This document shows, piece after piece, positions 32,563 to 42,147 of a stretch of 64,000 bases of DNA (positions are counted from its first letter, which is position 1; every line of letters starts with the position of its first letter). The notes under the pieces are model-generated. The model was not told the origin of the DNA. It saw only the letters and a list, made by a program, of their open reading frames with translations, and did no database searches. The stretch comes from Streptosporangium sp. NBC_01755 (lineage in GTDB: Bacteria > Actinomycetota > Actinomycetes > Streptosporangiales > Streptosporangiaceae), in the NCBI RefSeq assembly GCF_035917995.1, contig NZ_CP109131.1, forward strand, positions 7,874,001 to 7,938,000, read 5' to 3'. Made by a program: the position numbers and the translations under genes.

Positions 32563-34203
32563 ATGCCCCCGCGCAAACGAGCGACGCCCGGCCAGGGCGA
32601 GCTGCTCGGCATGTCCAGCACCAAGGAGATCCAGGACATCCTGTGGAAGGCGGCGGACAAGCTCCGCGGCTCCATGGACGCCTCCCAGTACAAGGAGTTC
32701 GTCCTCGGCCTGGTCTTCCTCAAGTACGTCTCCGACGCCTTCGCCGAGCGCCGTGCCCAGCTCGCCGCGGACCCGGAGCTGGCCGAGATCTCCGAGCACC
32801 GCCGCGCCGCCTTCCTTGAGGAGAAAGACGAGTACACCGAGGCGAACGTCTTCTGGGTTCCGCAGGTCGCCCGCTGGGACCACATCTCCGACAACGCGCA
32901 GAGCGCGGTGGACGGCGTCGGCAAGCTTCTCGACGACGCGATGAACGCGATCATGAAGGAGAACCCGACCCTCACCGGTGTCCTTCCGACCATCTTCAAC
33001 CGGGACAACGTCGACAAGAAGCGCCTCAAGGAACTCGTCGACCTGATCAGCGACGCCCGCTTCACCGGCCACGGCGACCGTCCGGCGCAGGACGTGCTCG
33101 GCGAGACCTACGAGTACTTCCTGGAGCGGTTCGCCCGCGCCGAGGGCAAGCGTGCCGGGGAGTTCTACACCCCCGCGAGCGTGGTGCGACTGCTGGTGGA
33201 GATCCTGGAGCCATACGAGGGGCGGGTGTATGACCCGTGCTGTGGCTCGGGCGGCATGTTCGTGCAGTCGGGCAAGTTCGTCACCGAGCGGCGCGGCAAG
33301 GACCACAGCCACGACATCGCGGTGTACGGCCAGGAGGCCAACGAGCGTACCTGGCGGCTGGCGAAGATGAACCTCGCCATCCATGGCATGGACCCCAGGG
33401 GCGTGGGCGACCGCTGGGCCGACACCTTCGTCGAGGACAAGCACCCTGACCGCAAGGCCGATTTCGTCCTGGCCAACCCGCCGTTCAACCTGTCCGACTG
33501 GGCGAGGAACACGAAGGACCCCCGTTGGAGGTTCGGCGTCCCCCCGCAGTCCAACGCCAACTACGCCTGGCTCCAGCACATCGTCTCCAAGCTAGGCGAG
33601 CGCGGCAGCGCTGGCGTGATCCTGGCAAACGGCTCGATGTCCTCCAAGCAGTCAGGCGAGGGCGAGATCCGTGCGGCGCTGGTCGAGGCGGACCTGATGG
33701 CATGCATGGTGGCGCTGCCCGGCAACCTGTTCCGCACTACGGCGATCCCGGTTTGTCTGTGGTTCCTGACCAAGGACAAGACCCCACAGGGCGCGAAGGC
33801 ACTCGCCGAACGGCGTGGCGAGGTGCTGTTCATTGATGCCCGAAACCTGGGAACGATGATCGACCGCACCGAGCGCATCCTGACGGATGAGGACCTCGTC
33901 AAGATTGCCGGCACTTACCACGCCTGGCGCGGGACCACATCCGCCAAGGCCAAGGACGTGAAATACGAGGATGAGGTCGGCTTCTGCTACTCCGCGACGC
34001 TGGAGGAGATCCGCGAGCATGACTTCGCGCTTACACCAGGGCGATACGTCGGTGCAACGAAAGTCGAGGAAAACCCGGGCGCGGAACCAGTAGAAGAGCG
34101 AATCGCGCGTCTGACGAAGGAAATATTTGTACACCTCGACGAGTCGGCGCGGCTTGGACAGGTCATCCGCGAGCGGTTGGAGTGCCTGCACTATGACCAT
34201 TGA
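32563..34203 (+). CDS. hsdM: Type I restriction-modification methyltransferase HsdM
   Basis: 546-aa modification subunit that methylates adenine in the site chosen by HsdS. Residues 20-150 are the N-terminal helical HsdM_N domain (KEIQDILWKAADKLRG ... EFVLGLVFLKYVSDAF). SAM motif I is DPCCGSGGMF at 224-233 and catalytic NPPF at 305-308. GEFYTPASVVRLLVE precedes motif I as in all HsdM. It overlaps the hsdS start by 11 bp. All motifs are intact. Confidence 0.95.
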   Translation: MPPRKRATPGQGELLGMSSTKEIQDILWKAADKLRGSMDASQYKEFVLGLVFLKYVSDAFAERRAQLAADPELAEISEHRRAAFLEEKDEYTEANVFWVPQVARWDHISDNAQSAVDGVGKLLDDAMNAIMKENPTLTGVLPTIFNRDNVDKKRLKELVDLISDARFTGHGDRPAQDVLGETYEYFLERFARAEGKRAGEFYTPASVVRLLVEILEPYEGRVYDPCCGSGGMFVQSGKFVTERRGKDHSHDIAVYGQEANERTWRLAKMNLAIHGMDPRGVGDRWADTFVEDKHPDRKADFVLANPPFNLSDWARNTKDPRWRFGVPPQSNANYAWLQHIVSKLGERGSAGVILANGSMSSKQSGEGEIRAALVEADLMACMVALPGNLFRTTAIPVCLWFLTKDKTPQGAKALAERRGEVLFIDARNLGTMIDRTERILTDEDLVKIAGTYHAWRGTTSAKAKDVKYEDEVGFCYSATLEEIREHDFALTPGRYVGATKVEENPGAEPVEERIARLTKEIFVHLDESARLGQVIRERLECLHYDH

Positions 34204-35524
34204 TACAACCACTGTCACTCGGAAGCTTAACATCCCGACAGGCTATGGCGACTTGCCCGATGGGTGGTCATGGGCACCTCTCGATGATCTGTGCCAGGGA
34301 ATCTACGATTGCCCTCATTCGACGCCGAAAATAACCCAGGTGGGTCCATATATTGCCCGGACTCAGGACATCTCCTCTGGAATATTCCGCACAGAAAAAG
34401 CGGCACATGTTTCAGAGGAGACCTATGCAGAGCGCACAAGGCGCGCTATTCCGAGCCCAGGTGACCTGCTTTATAGTCGGGAAGGAACATACTTCGGTAT
34501 TGCGGCAGAGGTCCCAAAGAAAACTCAAGTCTGCCTGGGGCAGCGGATGGTTCTAATTAGACCTGATCGCAAGCGCGTGGACTTCCGCTTCCTACGCTAT
34601 TGGCTTAACTCCCCCCTGATGGCAGCACATATCCATGGATTTCGAGACGGCTCTGTCGCCGAACGTCTCAATCTGCCTACGATTCGCTCCCTTCCAGTTC
34701 TTTCGCCACCTACTTTCGAGCAGAGAGCCATCGCTGATGTCCTTGGCGGGCTGGACGACAAGATTGCGGTCAATGACCGTATTACGCTCATTGCTGAGCT
34801 GCTTGGCAGAGCGCACTTCGAAGGGCATTTCGCTGAAGCACTGCAAAAAATAGCAAATGGAACAACGCTACCAGTTGGATGGAGTGTGGCCACCCTCGGT
34901 GAAACTACAGAAATTCTTGAAACAGGAAAACGACCAAAGGGTGGCGTAGCCGGCTATGCCAAAGGCGTTCCTAGTATTGGAGCAGAGAGCATCATCCGTA
35001 TGGCGCAGTTCGATTTTTCCAAAGCCAAGTATGTGCCGGAGGATTTTTTCACCTCAATGAAGCGCGGAATCGTTCGGGATCGCGACATTCTAGTATACAA
35101 AGATGGTGGAAAACCTGGCGATTTCAAACCTCATGTTTCCATGTTTGGCGACGGATTCCCCTTCGATCGGATGTGCATCAATGAGCACGTCTACCGAATT
35201 CGGATGAAAACTGAACTAGGGCAAGCGTTCGGCTACTACTGGCTCTCTTCTGGGCCCATCATGGATGAAATGCGAACGCGGGGTACAGGGGCTGCAATTC
35301 CCGGGATCAATTCGACAGCAGTCAAGGGAATCCCTGTCGTAGAGCCTCCTTTGGACCGCATAGCGGAGTTTAACGCGACAGTATCCCCACTGATCTCCAA
35401 GGCGTTTCAGGCAGCGAGCGAGAGCCACACCCTTGTGGCCCTGCGCGACACCCTTCTACCTCAACTCATGTCCGGTCGCCTCCGTATTCGTGACGCGGAG
35501 CAAATCGTCGAGGACGCCTTATGA
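34193..35524 (+). CDS. hsdS: Type I restriction-modification specificity subunit HsdS
   Basis: 443-aa DNA-recognition subunit with two target-recognition domains and conserved helices (SPPTFEQRAIADVLGGLDDK at about 175, and VEPPLDRIAEFNATVSPL near the C-terminus), the half-repeat arrangement of HsdS. The start at ATG 34193 overlaps the end of hsdM. Base composition is distinctly lower in GC than neighbouring genes, which is typical of specificity subunits exchanged between strains. The stop overlaps the hsdR start (ATGA). The recognition site cannot be predicted. Confidence 0.93.
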   Translation: MTIDTTTVTRKLNIPTGYGDLPDGWSWAPLDDLCQGIYDCPHSTPKITQVGPYIARTQDISSGIFRTEKAAHVSEETYAERTRRAIPSPGDLLYSREGTYFGIAAEVPKKTQVCLGQRMVLIRPDRKRVDFRFLRYWLNSPLMAAHIHGFRDGSVAERLNLPTIRSLPVLSPPTFEQRAIADVLGGLDDKIAVNDRITLIAELLGRAHFEGHFAEALQKIANGTTLPVGWSVATLGETTEILETGKRPKGGVAGYAKGVPSIGAESIIRMAQFDFSKAKYVPEDFFTSMKRGIVRDRDILVYKDGGKPGDFKPHVSMFGDGFPFDRMCINEHVYRIRMKTELGQAFGYYWLSSGPIMDEMRTRGTGAAIPGINSTAVKGIPVVEPPLDRIAEFNATVSPLISKAFQAASESHTLVALRDTLLPQLMSGRLRIRDAEQIVEDAL

Positions 35525-38500
35525 CGACCGACAAGAACAGCGGCAAGATGACCGAGGCCACCTGGGAGAAACTGGCCCTGGACGAGCTTGCCCAGCTTGG
35601 CTGGGAGCCCATGGCGGGCAAGGAGATCTCTCCCGGTTCTGAAAGGCGGATGACCTGGGACAACCTGATCCTGCACGACGATCTGCGCGGGGCGATCGAG
35701 CGCCTCAACCCCGCCCTGCCATCCAACGCCATAGACGAAGCCCTCTCCGTCGCTACCACCCCGACCTCCCGTGACCCGCTCCCCGAGAACCGGCTCGCCC
35801 ATGGGTACCTGACCTCCGGTATCCGGGCCGTCACCTACACCGACGAGTTCGGCGCGGAACACACCCCCACCGTTCGCCTCGTCGACCTGCGCACCCCCGA
35901 GGCGAACACCTACCGCGCCGTCAACCAGGTCACCGTCATAGACGGCGAGTGTGAGCGCCGCTTCGACCTTGTTCTCTATGTCAACGGTCTCCCCCTCGCC
36001 GTCGTCGAGTTGAAAAGCGCCGCCGACGAGCACGCCACGCTCAAGGACGCGCACGCCCAGCTCCGTACCTATGTCGACGAGTTTCCCCTCGTGTTCCGCT
36101 ACAACGTGCTCTGCCTGGTCTCCGACGGGATCACCGCCAAGTACGGCACCCCGTTTACCGAGTACGAGCACTTCGCACCCTGGAACGTGGACGACGATGG
36201 CGAACCGGTGAACACCAACGCGCCTGACCACGAAGGGCCGGAGGCGCTGTTCCTCGCCCTGGCTGGCCTGTTCACCCGGTCGCGGTTTCTCTCCTTCACC
36301 CAGGATTTCGTCAACTTCACCCCCAAGGGCAAGCGCATCGCGAAACCGCACCAGTTCTACGCCGTCAAAAGCGCGGTGGATGCGATCGTCGAGGCTTCCC
36401 GGAGCAACGGGCAGGCCGGGGTGATCTGGCACACGCAGGGCTCCGGGAAGTCCGAGGAGATGGTGTGCACCAGCGCGCTGACCTCCCGACACCCGGCGCT
36501 CAACAATCCCACGATCGTCGTCATCACCGATCGCAACGACCTCGACGACCAGCTCTTCAACACCTTCCAGGACAGCCAGGTCCTCCTCGGCCAGACCCCG
36601 ATGCAGGTCCAGACCCGCGAGGAGCTCCGCACGGAGCTGACTAATCGCCGCACCGGCGGCATCATCTTCACCACCCTGCAGAAATTCGGCCGGACCAAGC
36701 AGGAAAAGGACTCCGGTGCGGATCATCCGCTGCTGTCCGACCGGCGCAACATCCTGGTCATCGTCGACGAGGCGCACCGCAGCCACTACGACAACCTCAA
36801 CGGCTACGCCCGCCGCCTGCGTGAGGCTCTGCCGTACGCCACGCTCATCGCCTTCACCGGCACACCCATCTCCAAGGCCGACGCCAATACCCGGGAGGTC
36901 TTCGGCGCGGGCAAGCCGTACATCGACGTCTACGACCTGAAGCGGGCCGTGGATGACGGGGCAACGGTCCGCGTCTACCACGAGCCGAGGCTCATCCCGG
37001 TCTCGCTGCCCCCGGACGTCGACCCGGAGGCCATCGACGAGCAGGCCGACGCGCTGACTGCGGACATGGACGATGCCGAGCGCCGCCGCGCGCTGCACTA
37101 CGCCATGCAGATGACCAACATCTACGGCGCACCCGACCGGGTAAGGACCCTGGCCGAGGACCTGGTGACGCACTGGGAGAAACGTTCGGAGCTGATGCGC
37201 CCGCAGATCGGCGGCCCCGGCAAAGCGATGATCGTCTGTGCCACCCGGGAGGTCTGCGTCCGGGTCTATGACGCCCTCGCCAAGCTGCGGCCCGACTGGG
37301 TGGGCGAAGACCCGCACAGCGGCAAAATGAAGATCGTCTTTCACAGCGGCCCCAGTGATAAGCAGAAGCTGAAAGCTCATGCCCTGCGCCCCTCCGGGCA
37401 AAAGATCGTTCAGGAGCGCGCGAAGGACCCCAACGACGAGCTTGAGCTGCTCATCGTTCACTCCATGCTGCTCACCGGCTATGACGCCCCGCCGATCCAC
37501 ACCCTCTACATGGACCGCCCCATGCGGGGGGCGAACCTGATGCAGGCCCTGGCCCGGGTCAATCGCCGCTTCCGCGGCAAGCAGGACGGCCTGCTCGTCG
37601 GCTACGCGCCGCTCACCGAGAACCTCAAGAAGGCTCTTGGCGAATACAGCCCCGGTGACCAGCAGGACCAGACGTTAGGCCGGGACGTGGACCGAGCCAT
37701 CACCGAGGTCCGCAACGAGCACACCACTATCTGCGGCCTGCTCTCCGGCATCCCCTGGCGGGCTCTACTGGCCGAGACTTCCAGGCCCAAGCCGTACGTG
37801 CGCGCCCTGCGGATGACCGCCAACCATCTGCGCGACCCGCGCACCCCCGGCAACCAAGTCGAGCAGGGCGCCAAGACGCTTGCCACGCGTTTCAAGGAGA
37901 GCGCCACGCGCCTGGAGCGGTTCTACCGGCTCTGCGCGGCCAGCAGGGACATCTCGGAGCGCTTCGAAGACCTCACCTCATGGCGCAACGACATCGCCTT
38001 CTTCCGGGAGGTGCGCGCCTGGATGGTGAAACTGGACGCCGCGGACCGCGAGGCCAGTGGCAAGCCGCTGGCCTCGGAGGTCAACGTCTACCTCTCCCAG
38101 CTCGCCGCCTCCGTCGTCGACGCCGACACGATCACCGATCTGTACGCCGAGGCCGGCCTCGGCAACCTCGACATCACCCATCTCAACGGCGAACATCTGC
38201 GCGAGCTCCAGAACACCGAGACCCCGCACCTGACGGCCGAGGCCCTGCGCCGGTTGATCGAGCAGAAGATGCGCGAGGCGACCCGGCACAACATCATCCG
38301 CCGGGAGAGCTTCGCCGAGAAGCTCGAAGACCTGATGATCCGCTACATGCGGCAGCAGCTCAGCAGCGCCGAAATGATCGCCGAGTTGGTCGCCATGGCC
38401 AAGGAGGTCTCCGCGGAAGCCCGGCGCGGCGAGCGCTTCGACCCTCCGCTCAACCACGCCGAACTGGCCTTCTACGACGCGGTGGCCAACCACGGCCTGG

Positions 38501-38739
38501 CGAAGGCCCTGATGGGCGACGACACCCTCGCACAGATCGCCCGCGCACTGGTCACGGACATCCGCAAGAACCTGACCGTCGACTGGCTCTCCCGCGAGCC
38601 GGTACGCGCCAAGCTGCGCAACCGCATCCGACGCCTGCTCACACGGTTCGACTATCCGCCGGACGAGGAACGCGCGGCCGTGGACCTCGTCCTCAAGCAG
38701 ATGGAAACCTTCGCCACCGAGTGGGCCCCGACGGCATAG
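35521..38739 (+). CDS. hsdR: Type I restriction endonuclease HsdR
   Basis: 1,072-aa restriction/translocation subunit. The N-terminal nuclease has the PD-(D/E)xK-like trio in RFDLVLYVNGLPLAVVELKS (D149, E163, K165). The helicase motor has Walker A TQGSGKS (305-311), DEAH (416-419), TGTPIS and ARVNRRFRGK motifs, followed by a long helical C-terminus that docks HsdM. Length and motif order are normal, and no frameshift is present, so with hsdM and hsdS the system looks functional. Confidence 0.95.
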   Translation: MTTDKNSGKMTEATWEKLALDELAQLGWEPMAGKEISPGSERRMTWDNLILHDDLRGAIERLNPALPSNAIDEALSVATTPTSRDPLPENRLAHGYLTSGIRAVTYTDEFGAEHTPTVRLVDLRTPEANTYRAVNQVTVIDGECERRFDLVLYVNGLPLAVVELKSAADEHATLKDAHAQLRTYVDEFPLVFRYNVLCLVSDGITAKYGTPFTEYEHFAPWNVDDDGEPVNTNAPDHEGPEALFLALAGLFTRSRFLSFTQDFVNFTPKGKRIAKPHQFYAVKSAVDAIVEASRSNGQAGVIWHTQGSGKSEEMVCTSALTSRHPALNNPTIVVITDRNDLDDQLFNTFQDSQVLLGQTPMQVQTREELRTELTNRRTGGIIFTTLQKFGRTKQEKDSGADHPLLSDRRNILVIVDEAHRSHYDNLNGYARRLREALPYATLIAFTGTPISKADANTREVFGAGKPYIDVYDLKRAVDDGATVRVYHEPRLIPVSLPPDVDPEAIDEQADALTADMDDAERRRALHYAMQMTNIYGAPDRVRTLAEDLVTHWEKRSELMRPQIGGPGKAMIVCATREVCVRVYDALAKLRPDWVGEDPHSGKMKIVFHSGPSDKQKLKAHALRPSGQKIVQERAKDPNDELELLIVHSMLLTGYDAPPIHTLYMDRPMRGANLMQALARVNRRFRGKQDGLLVGYAPLTENLKKALGEYSPGDQQDQTLGRDVDRAITEVRNEHTTICGLLSGIPWRALLAETSRPKPYVRALRMTANHLRDPRTPGNQVEQGAKTLATRFKESATRLERFYRLCAASRDISERFEDLTSWRNDIAFFREVRAWMVKLDAADREASGKPLASEVNVYLSQLAASVVDADTITDLYAEAGLGNLDITHLNGEHLRELQNTETPHLTAEALRRLIEQKMREATRHNIIRRESFAEKLEDLMIRYMRQQLSSAEMIAELVAMAKEVSAEARRGERFDPPLNHAELAFYDAVANHGLAKALMGDDTLAQIARALVTDIRKNLTVDWLSREPVRAKLRNRIRRLLTRFDYPPDEERAAVDLVLKQMETFATEWAPTA

Positions 38740-38846
38740 TGCGATAAGCGTGTCCTCTGGGCGCGGAAGTGGCGCCGGGAACTCCCCCGTGGGATCGGGA
38801 GCCCGGCGTTCGCGCTTTCTCCCGTCGTGGCTACGGCGTTTCGTGG

Positions 38847-39260
38847 TTACGGCAGCGGGGGTGGGTAGCGGTGGATCTCCGCTCGGTGTCCCGTCGCACC
38901 GGCGAACTTGGCGTCGTCGGTCAGCAGCGGCATTCCCAGCAGTTCAGCGAGGGCCACGTACATGCCGTCGTAGGCGGTGAGATTGTTGCGCAATTCCAGC
39001 ACCCGCGGCTGCAGAGGCAGCATCGGATGCCGGACGATCCGCAGCTGGGCATAGCGCTCCAGCATGATCCGGCCCCGTGCCTCGGAGATCCGTACCTCCG
39101 GCTTACCGGTGATCACATGGCCGCGCACCACCGAGGCGATCTCCACATCGATCAACGCTGGGGCGTGCACCTTGCGCGCCAACCGCTGGCGGAGAAGGTC
39201 GTCGCCCTTCACATTGGCCAGCAGACGAAAAACGATCGAGGCGTCCACGACCAGACTCAC
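38847..39260 (-). CDS. vapC: VapC-like PIN-domain toxin
   Basis: 137-aa PIN ribonuclease. Acidic active-site residues are placed as expected: VVDASIVF (D6), DVEIASVVRG (E40), TAYDGMYVALAE (D97) and LLTDDAKFA (D115-116). It overlaps the antitoxin stop by 4 bp (39257-39260), so it is translated after VapB. It lies just behind the type I restriction operon on the opposite strand. Confidence 0.88.
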   Translation of the reverse strand: MSLVVDASIVFRLLANVKGDDLLRQRLARKVHAPALIDVEIASVVRGHVITGKPEVRISEARGRIMLERYAQLRIVRHPMLPLQPRVLELRNNLTAYDGMYVALAELLGMPLLTDDAKFAGATGHRAEIHRYPPPLP

Positions 39261-39481
39261 CGGCGGCCCTCGCGCAGCGTCTCGCGGACGAAATCGGGGT
39301 CGTACGGCACCGGCTCATCGGCGGCGATCTTGGCCATCACCTCGTCCAGCGCCGGGGTGGCCGCCTCCTCGTTCAGCAGGTCACGTAGGTAGGCCGTCAG
39401 TGATTTGCCCTCGCGCTCGGCTCGCGCCTTCAGCGTCCGCTCGGTCGCTTCGGGGACATCTCGAATCTGAATGATTCCCAT
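39257..39481 (-). CDS. vapB: FitA/VapB-like RHH antitoxin
   Basis: 74-aa protein with an N-terminal ribbon-helix-helix (IIQIRDVPEATERTLKARAE ... GKSLTAYLRDLLNE) as in FitA-type antitoxins, and a C-terminal acidic/Arg tail (PYDPDFVRETLREG) that would sit in the VapC active site. It is the first gene of the pair; a palindromic operator candidate lies directly upstream. Confidence 0.85.
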   Translation of the reverse strand: MGIIQIRDVPEATERTLKARAEREGKSLTAYLRDLLNEEAATPALDEVMAKIAADEPVPYDPDFVRETLREGRR

Positions 39482-39493
39482 CCTTCCACGTTA

Positions 39494-39513
39494 GCATGCA
39501 GTTTGCATGCAAA
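39494..39513. promoter_or_regulatory. Paired GCATGC palindromes upstream of vapBC
   Basis: TTTGCATGCAAA (39502-39513) is a perfect 12-bp palindrome. A second GCATGC at 39494-39499 lies 11 bp away, one helical turn. This is a likely binding site for the VapB RHH dimer, which normally autoregulates its operon. Confidence 0.55.
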
Positions 39514-39617
39514 TTCGTTGCTAGTTGCCGTCACAGTATTGCCACAACCCGCGAGATGCCTCTCCAGCCCCTGGCGCCGCGGCAAGGGCCACCACCTGGT
39601 GGCTTGGCGGATGGTGT

Positions 39618-40994
39618 TCAGGCGGCGAGTTCATGGTTGAGGTGGTCGCGGAACTCGCGGACCATCATGCTGCCCCTGTACGGCTCAAGCCGGTCGGCGA
39701 ACTGCCGGATCAGGTCGGTCGAGCGGGCGGAGGTCAGTGCCTTCGTCGCCGGGATCGCGGCTCGGGCGGCGGCGAGGGACTGTTCCAGCTCGCCCATCCC
39801 CAGGTACGCCTCGGCCGTGTGCAGCCTGTTGCGCTGGACGGATCGCGGGAAACGGTTGCCGAACTCCGCCACGGCCGCTTCCGCGCAGTCCGCAGCCCGC
39901 CTATGCTCGCCGAGCAGGCTCCAACAGCGGCCGATCTGTGCTTTGAACTCTGCCTCGTCATACCTGGCGATCCACGCCGGGTCGCGGTCGATGGTCCCCT
40001 GGGCGTACGCGCGCTCGGCCTCGACGAGCAACCGCTCAACCTGCTTGGCGCCGTGCCTGTCGTGGGTCTCGGCCGCCCCACTCTGCATGGCCGTCGCCCA
40101 TGCCTGCTTGGTCAGCATCAGCGCCATGACGTGCGGAGATGCCTGTGCGCGGCGTGCGGTGTCGGCCGCGGCTCTGGCCAGCCACACCGCCAGTGCGGCC
40201 TGCTCCAAATGAAGCGCCTGCGAGGTCATCGTCACCAGTATCCAGACACCGGTCAGCGGGTCATTCCCCGTCTTCGCCAGCCGCAGCGCCTGACCGAAGT
40301 GCTGCTGCGCCTGACCGTGCTGGTTCAGGTCGAAGGCCGTCCAGCCCGCCAACCAAGTCATTCCGGCCGCCGCCGACATCAGCGCCGATCCCACCTGGTC
40401 GTCGTAGCGGCCTCGCAGCAACGGGGTCACCGTGGTGTCCAGGTACCGAACCACCGTCGGGCGGACCAGACCGGCCCCGAACTGGTCGTCCAGGTTACTG
40501 AAAACCTTGCGCGCCTCGTTGATCCGGTCGATGTCGGTCTGGCCCACCTTGCGCCTGTTTCCTCGCTGCGCGACCGCCTGAGGCGGGTCGCTATAGTTCC
40601 ACGCCGTTATCCACCCCGCCAAAACCGAAGGCACGAACGGCAACGTGGCCAGCAGGTGGCGACGGGATTCGTCCATCTCATACCTCCACAGCAGGGCGGC
40701 CGACTTCACGCTAGCCGCCGTCGACGTGTCGCCGTACTCCGCGACCGGCCACGAAGATGTCTCCCCGAGGGCCCACCCTTCTATCCACTGCTCGACCTCG
40801 GCGGACTCCGCCTCGAACACCGCCGCGATCTTCCTGCGACTGTGCGGCCGGATTCCCTGCTCGCTCCGCTCCCACCGCCCCCAGGTCCCCACGGCCACCC
40901 CCACCGCGGCCGCCGCCTCCTCCTGCGTCATCCCCCGCTCCAGGCGCGCCCTCAGCAGATCCGGACGCCCCTTCCCGCCGCCTGCCTTCCCCAT
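39618..40994 (-). CDS. XRE regulator with TPR-like C-terminus
   Basis: About 458 aa from ATG 40994 (an in-frame GTG is at 41000). The N-terminal HTH is LLRARLERGMTQEEAAAAVG ... WGRWERSEQGIRP; the remaining about 380 residues are helical repeats resembling TPRs (HFGQALRLAKTGNDPLTG, AEAAVAEFGNRFPRSV, AYLGMGELEQSLAAA). Such proteins are abundant in actinomycetes, typically divergent from a small ATP-binding protein, as here (41242). It may regulate development or the adjacent biosynthetic cluster, but no target is evident. Confidence 0.83.
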   Translation of the reverse strand: MGKAGGGKGRPDLLRARLERGMTQEEAAAAVGVAVGTWGRWERSEQGIRPHSRRKIAAVFEAESAEVEQWIEGWALGETSSWPVAEYGDTSTAASVKSAALLWRYEMDESRRHLLATLPFVPSVLAGWITAWNYSDPPQAVAQRGNRRKVGQTDIDRINEARKVFSNLDDQFGAGLVRPTVVRYLDTTVTPLLRGRYDDQVGSALMSAAAGMTWLAGWTAFDLNQHGQAQQHFGQALRLAKTGNDPLTGVWILVTMTSQALHLEQAALAVWLARAAADTARRAQASPHVMALMLTKQAWATAMQSGAAETHDRHGAKQVERLLVEAERAYAQGTIDRDPAWIARYDEAEFKAQIGRCWSLLGEHRRAADCAEAAVAEFGNRFPRSVQRNRLHTAEAYLGMGELEQSLAAARAAIPATKALTSARSTDLIRQFADRLEPYRGSMMVREFRDHLNHELAA

Positions 40995-41241
40995 GATCAC
41001 TCTCCTTTGGTAGTCGAATCACCACTCATTGTGATGTCCGCAGGCCCCCGGCCACCATCCGCCCAGCCAAACGACAGATTTTCGCCCACCAACGCTCGAT
41101 ACGACCGGCTGACACCCAGCCACGTTCGCCGTTGGCCGGGTCTCATCGGACAGTGATCAACGATCAGGTGTCGACGTTCACCCTCGTCCCCATGCTGGCG
41201 TTTCCTGCTGGGCACAGCCCCACAGCGAACGGAGCACGCCC

Positions 41242-42009
41242 ATGCCACCAGCCGGCGACATCCCCTCAGGCGCCCCGCACCACCCCGCCGAAAGCCCGGC
41301 TCCCCCGCCCGACCACAACTGGAAGCCCTTCACTCCGGCCGGAGCGGCCACCCCGCCGATGTACGGCACCGGAACGACGGGCCGGAACACCGAGACGCCG
41401 AGACAAGACACCGAAACCCCGGGAAGGGCCGGCGGCGCGACGGAGCCATACAGCGGCACAACGACGGGACGAGACAGCGACGCGGCGGGGCAGAGTGATA
41501 TCCGTGCGCTGGTCAAGGTGCTGCGGCCCGGCTCCGCCTCACGCCGTGCCCGCGCCGTCGTCCGCGACGTGCTTCAACGGGCGGGCCTGCCCGAGGACGA
41601 CATCGACACCGCCGAACTCATCGTCGCCGAGTTGGCCGCCAACGCCGAGAAGCACGCCCGTCCCCCGTACGAGCTGCGCGTCTTCAGTCTGGACGGCATC
41701 CCCAGCTGGTGCGAGATCGTCGACGGCGACCCCAACACCCACGAGATCCGCCTCATCCTTAACCTGCTGCACTCAGTACGGGAGATCGGCCTGCCCCTGC
41801 TCGCCGAGAACGGCCGCGGCCTGCTCCTGGCCCACCAACTCTCCGGCGGCCACTGCCAGACCTACCCGGCCATCACCCTCACCACCGCCACCCCCGGCAA
41901 GGCCGTCGCCTTCGCCCTCCCCACCCTGTCGGGCAACCGCCTGATATTTCCCCCACGCCCCGACCTCCACCCCGGCCTGGCCGAACTCCGCCGCCGGTCA
42001 TCGGGGTGA
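41242..42009 (+). CDS. RsbW-like ATP-binding protein (HATPase_c_2)
   Basis: 255 aa. The first about 85 residues are Pro/Thr/Gly-rich and disordered. Residues about 88-230 form a GHKL ATPase: N-box AELIVAELAANAEKHARPPY, WCEIVDGDP (G1) and LLAENGRGLLLAHQLSGG (G2). Such actinobacterial proteins act as anti-sigma or partner proteins of XRE regulators. It is divergent from the XRE gene, the usual pairing. Remnants of the same family lie at 5984-6149 and 21956-22034. Confidence 0.83.
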   Translation: MPPAGDIPSGAPHHPAESPAPPPDHNWKPFTPAGAATPPMYGTGTTGRNTETPRQDTETPGRAGGATEPYSGTTTGRDSDAAGQSDIRALVKVLRPGSASRRARAVVRDVLQRAGLPEDDIDTAELIVAELAANAEKHARPPYELRVFSLDGIPSWCEIVDGDPNTHEIRLILNLLHSVREIGLPLLAENGRGLLLAHQLSGGHCQTYPAITLTTATPGKAVAFALPTLSGNRLIFPPRPDLHPGLAELRRRSSG

Positions 42010-42144
42010 GCTACGTCCCCCGGCCGTGTCCGGGTGGAGGCTGAGCGGGGTCCGGTACGGCTGTCGCCCGTCGATGGCATCCCGCATCGCGTCGTAGATG
42101 TCCAGGATCGCCTTCTTGGTGCGCTCGAACTGGCGGCCCCACCG
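41998..42144 (-). other. Unrecognised coding-like fragment behind the NRPS stop
   Basis: The minus strand stays open for about 48 codons immediately after the TGA of the NRPS gene and in the same frame, reading WGRQFERTKKAILDIYDAMR then DAIDGRQPYRTPLSLHPD. It looks like the tail of another protein rather than random sequence, but has no start of its own. It may be the stump of a deleted gene. Confidence 0.25.
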
Positions 42145-42147
42145 ACG

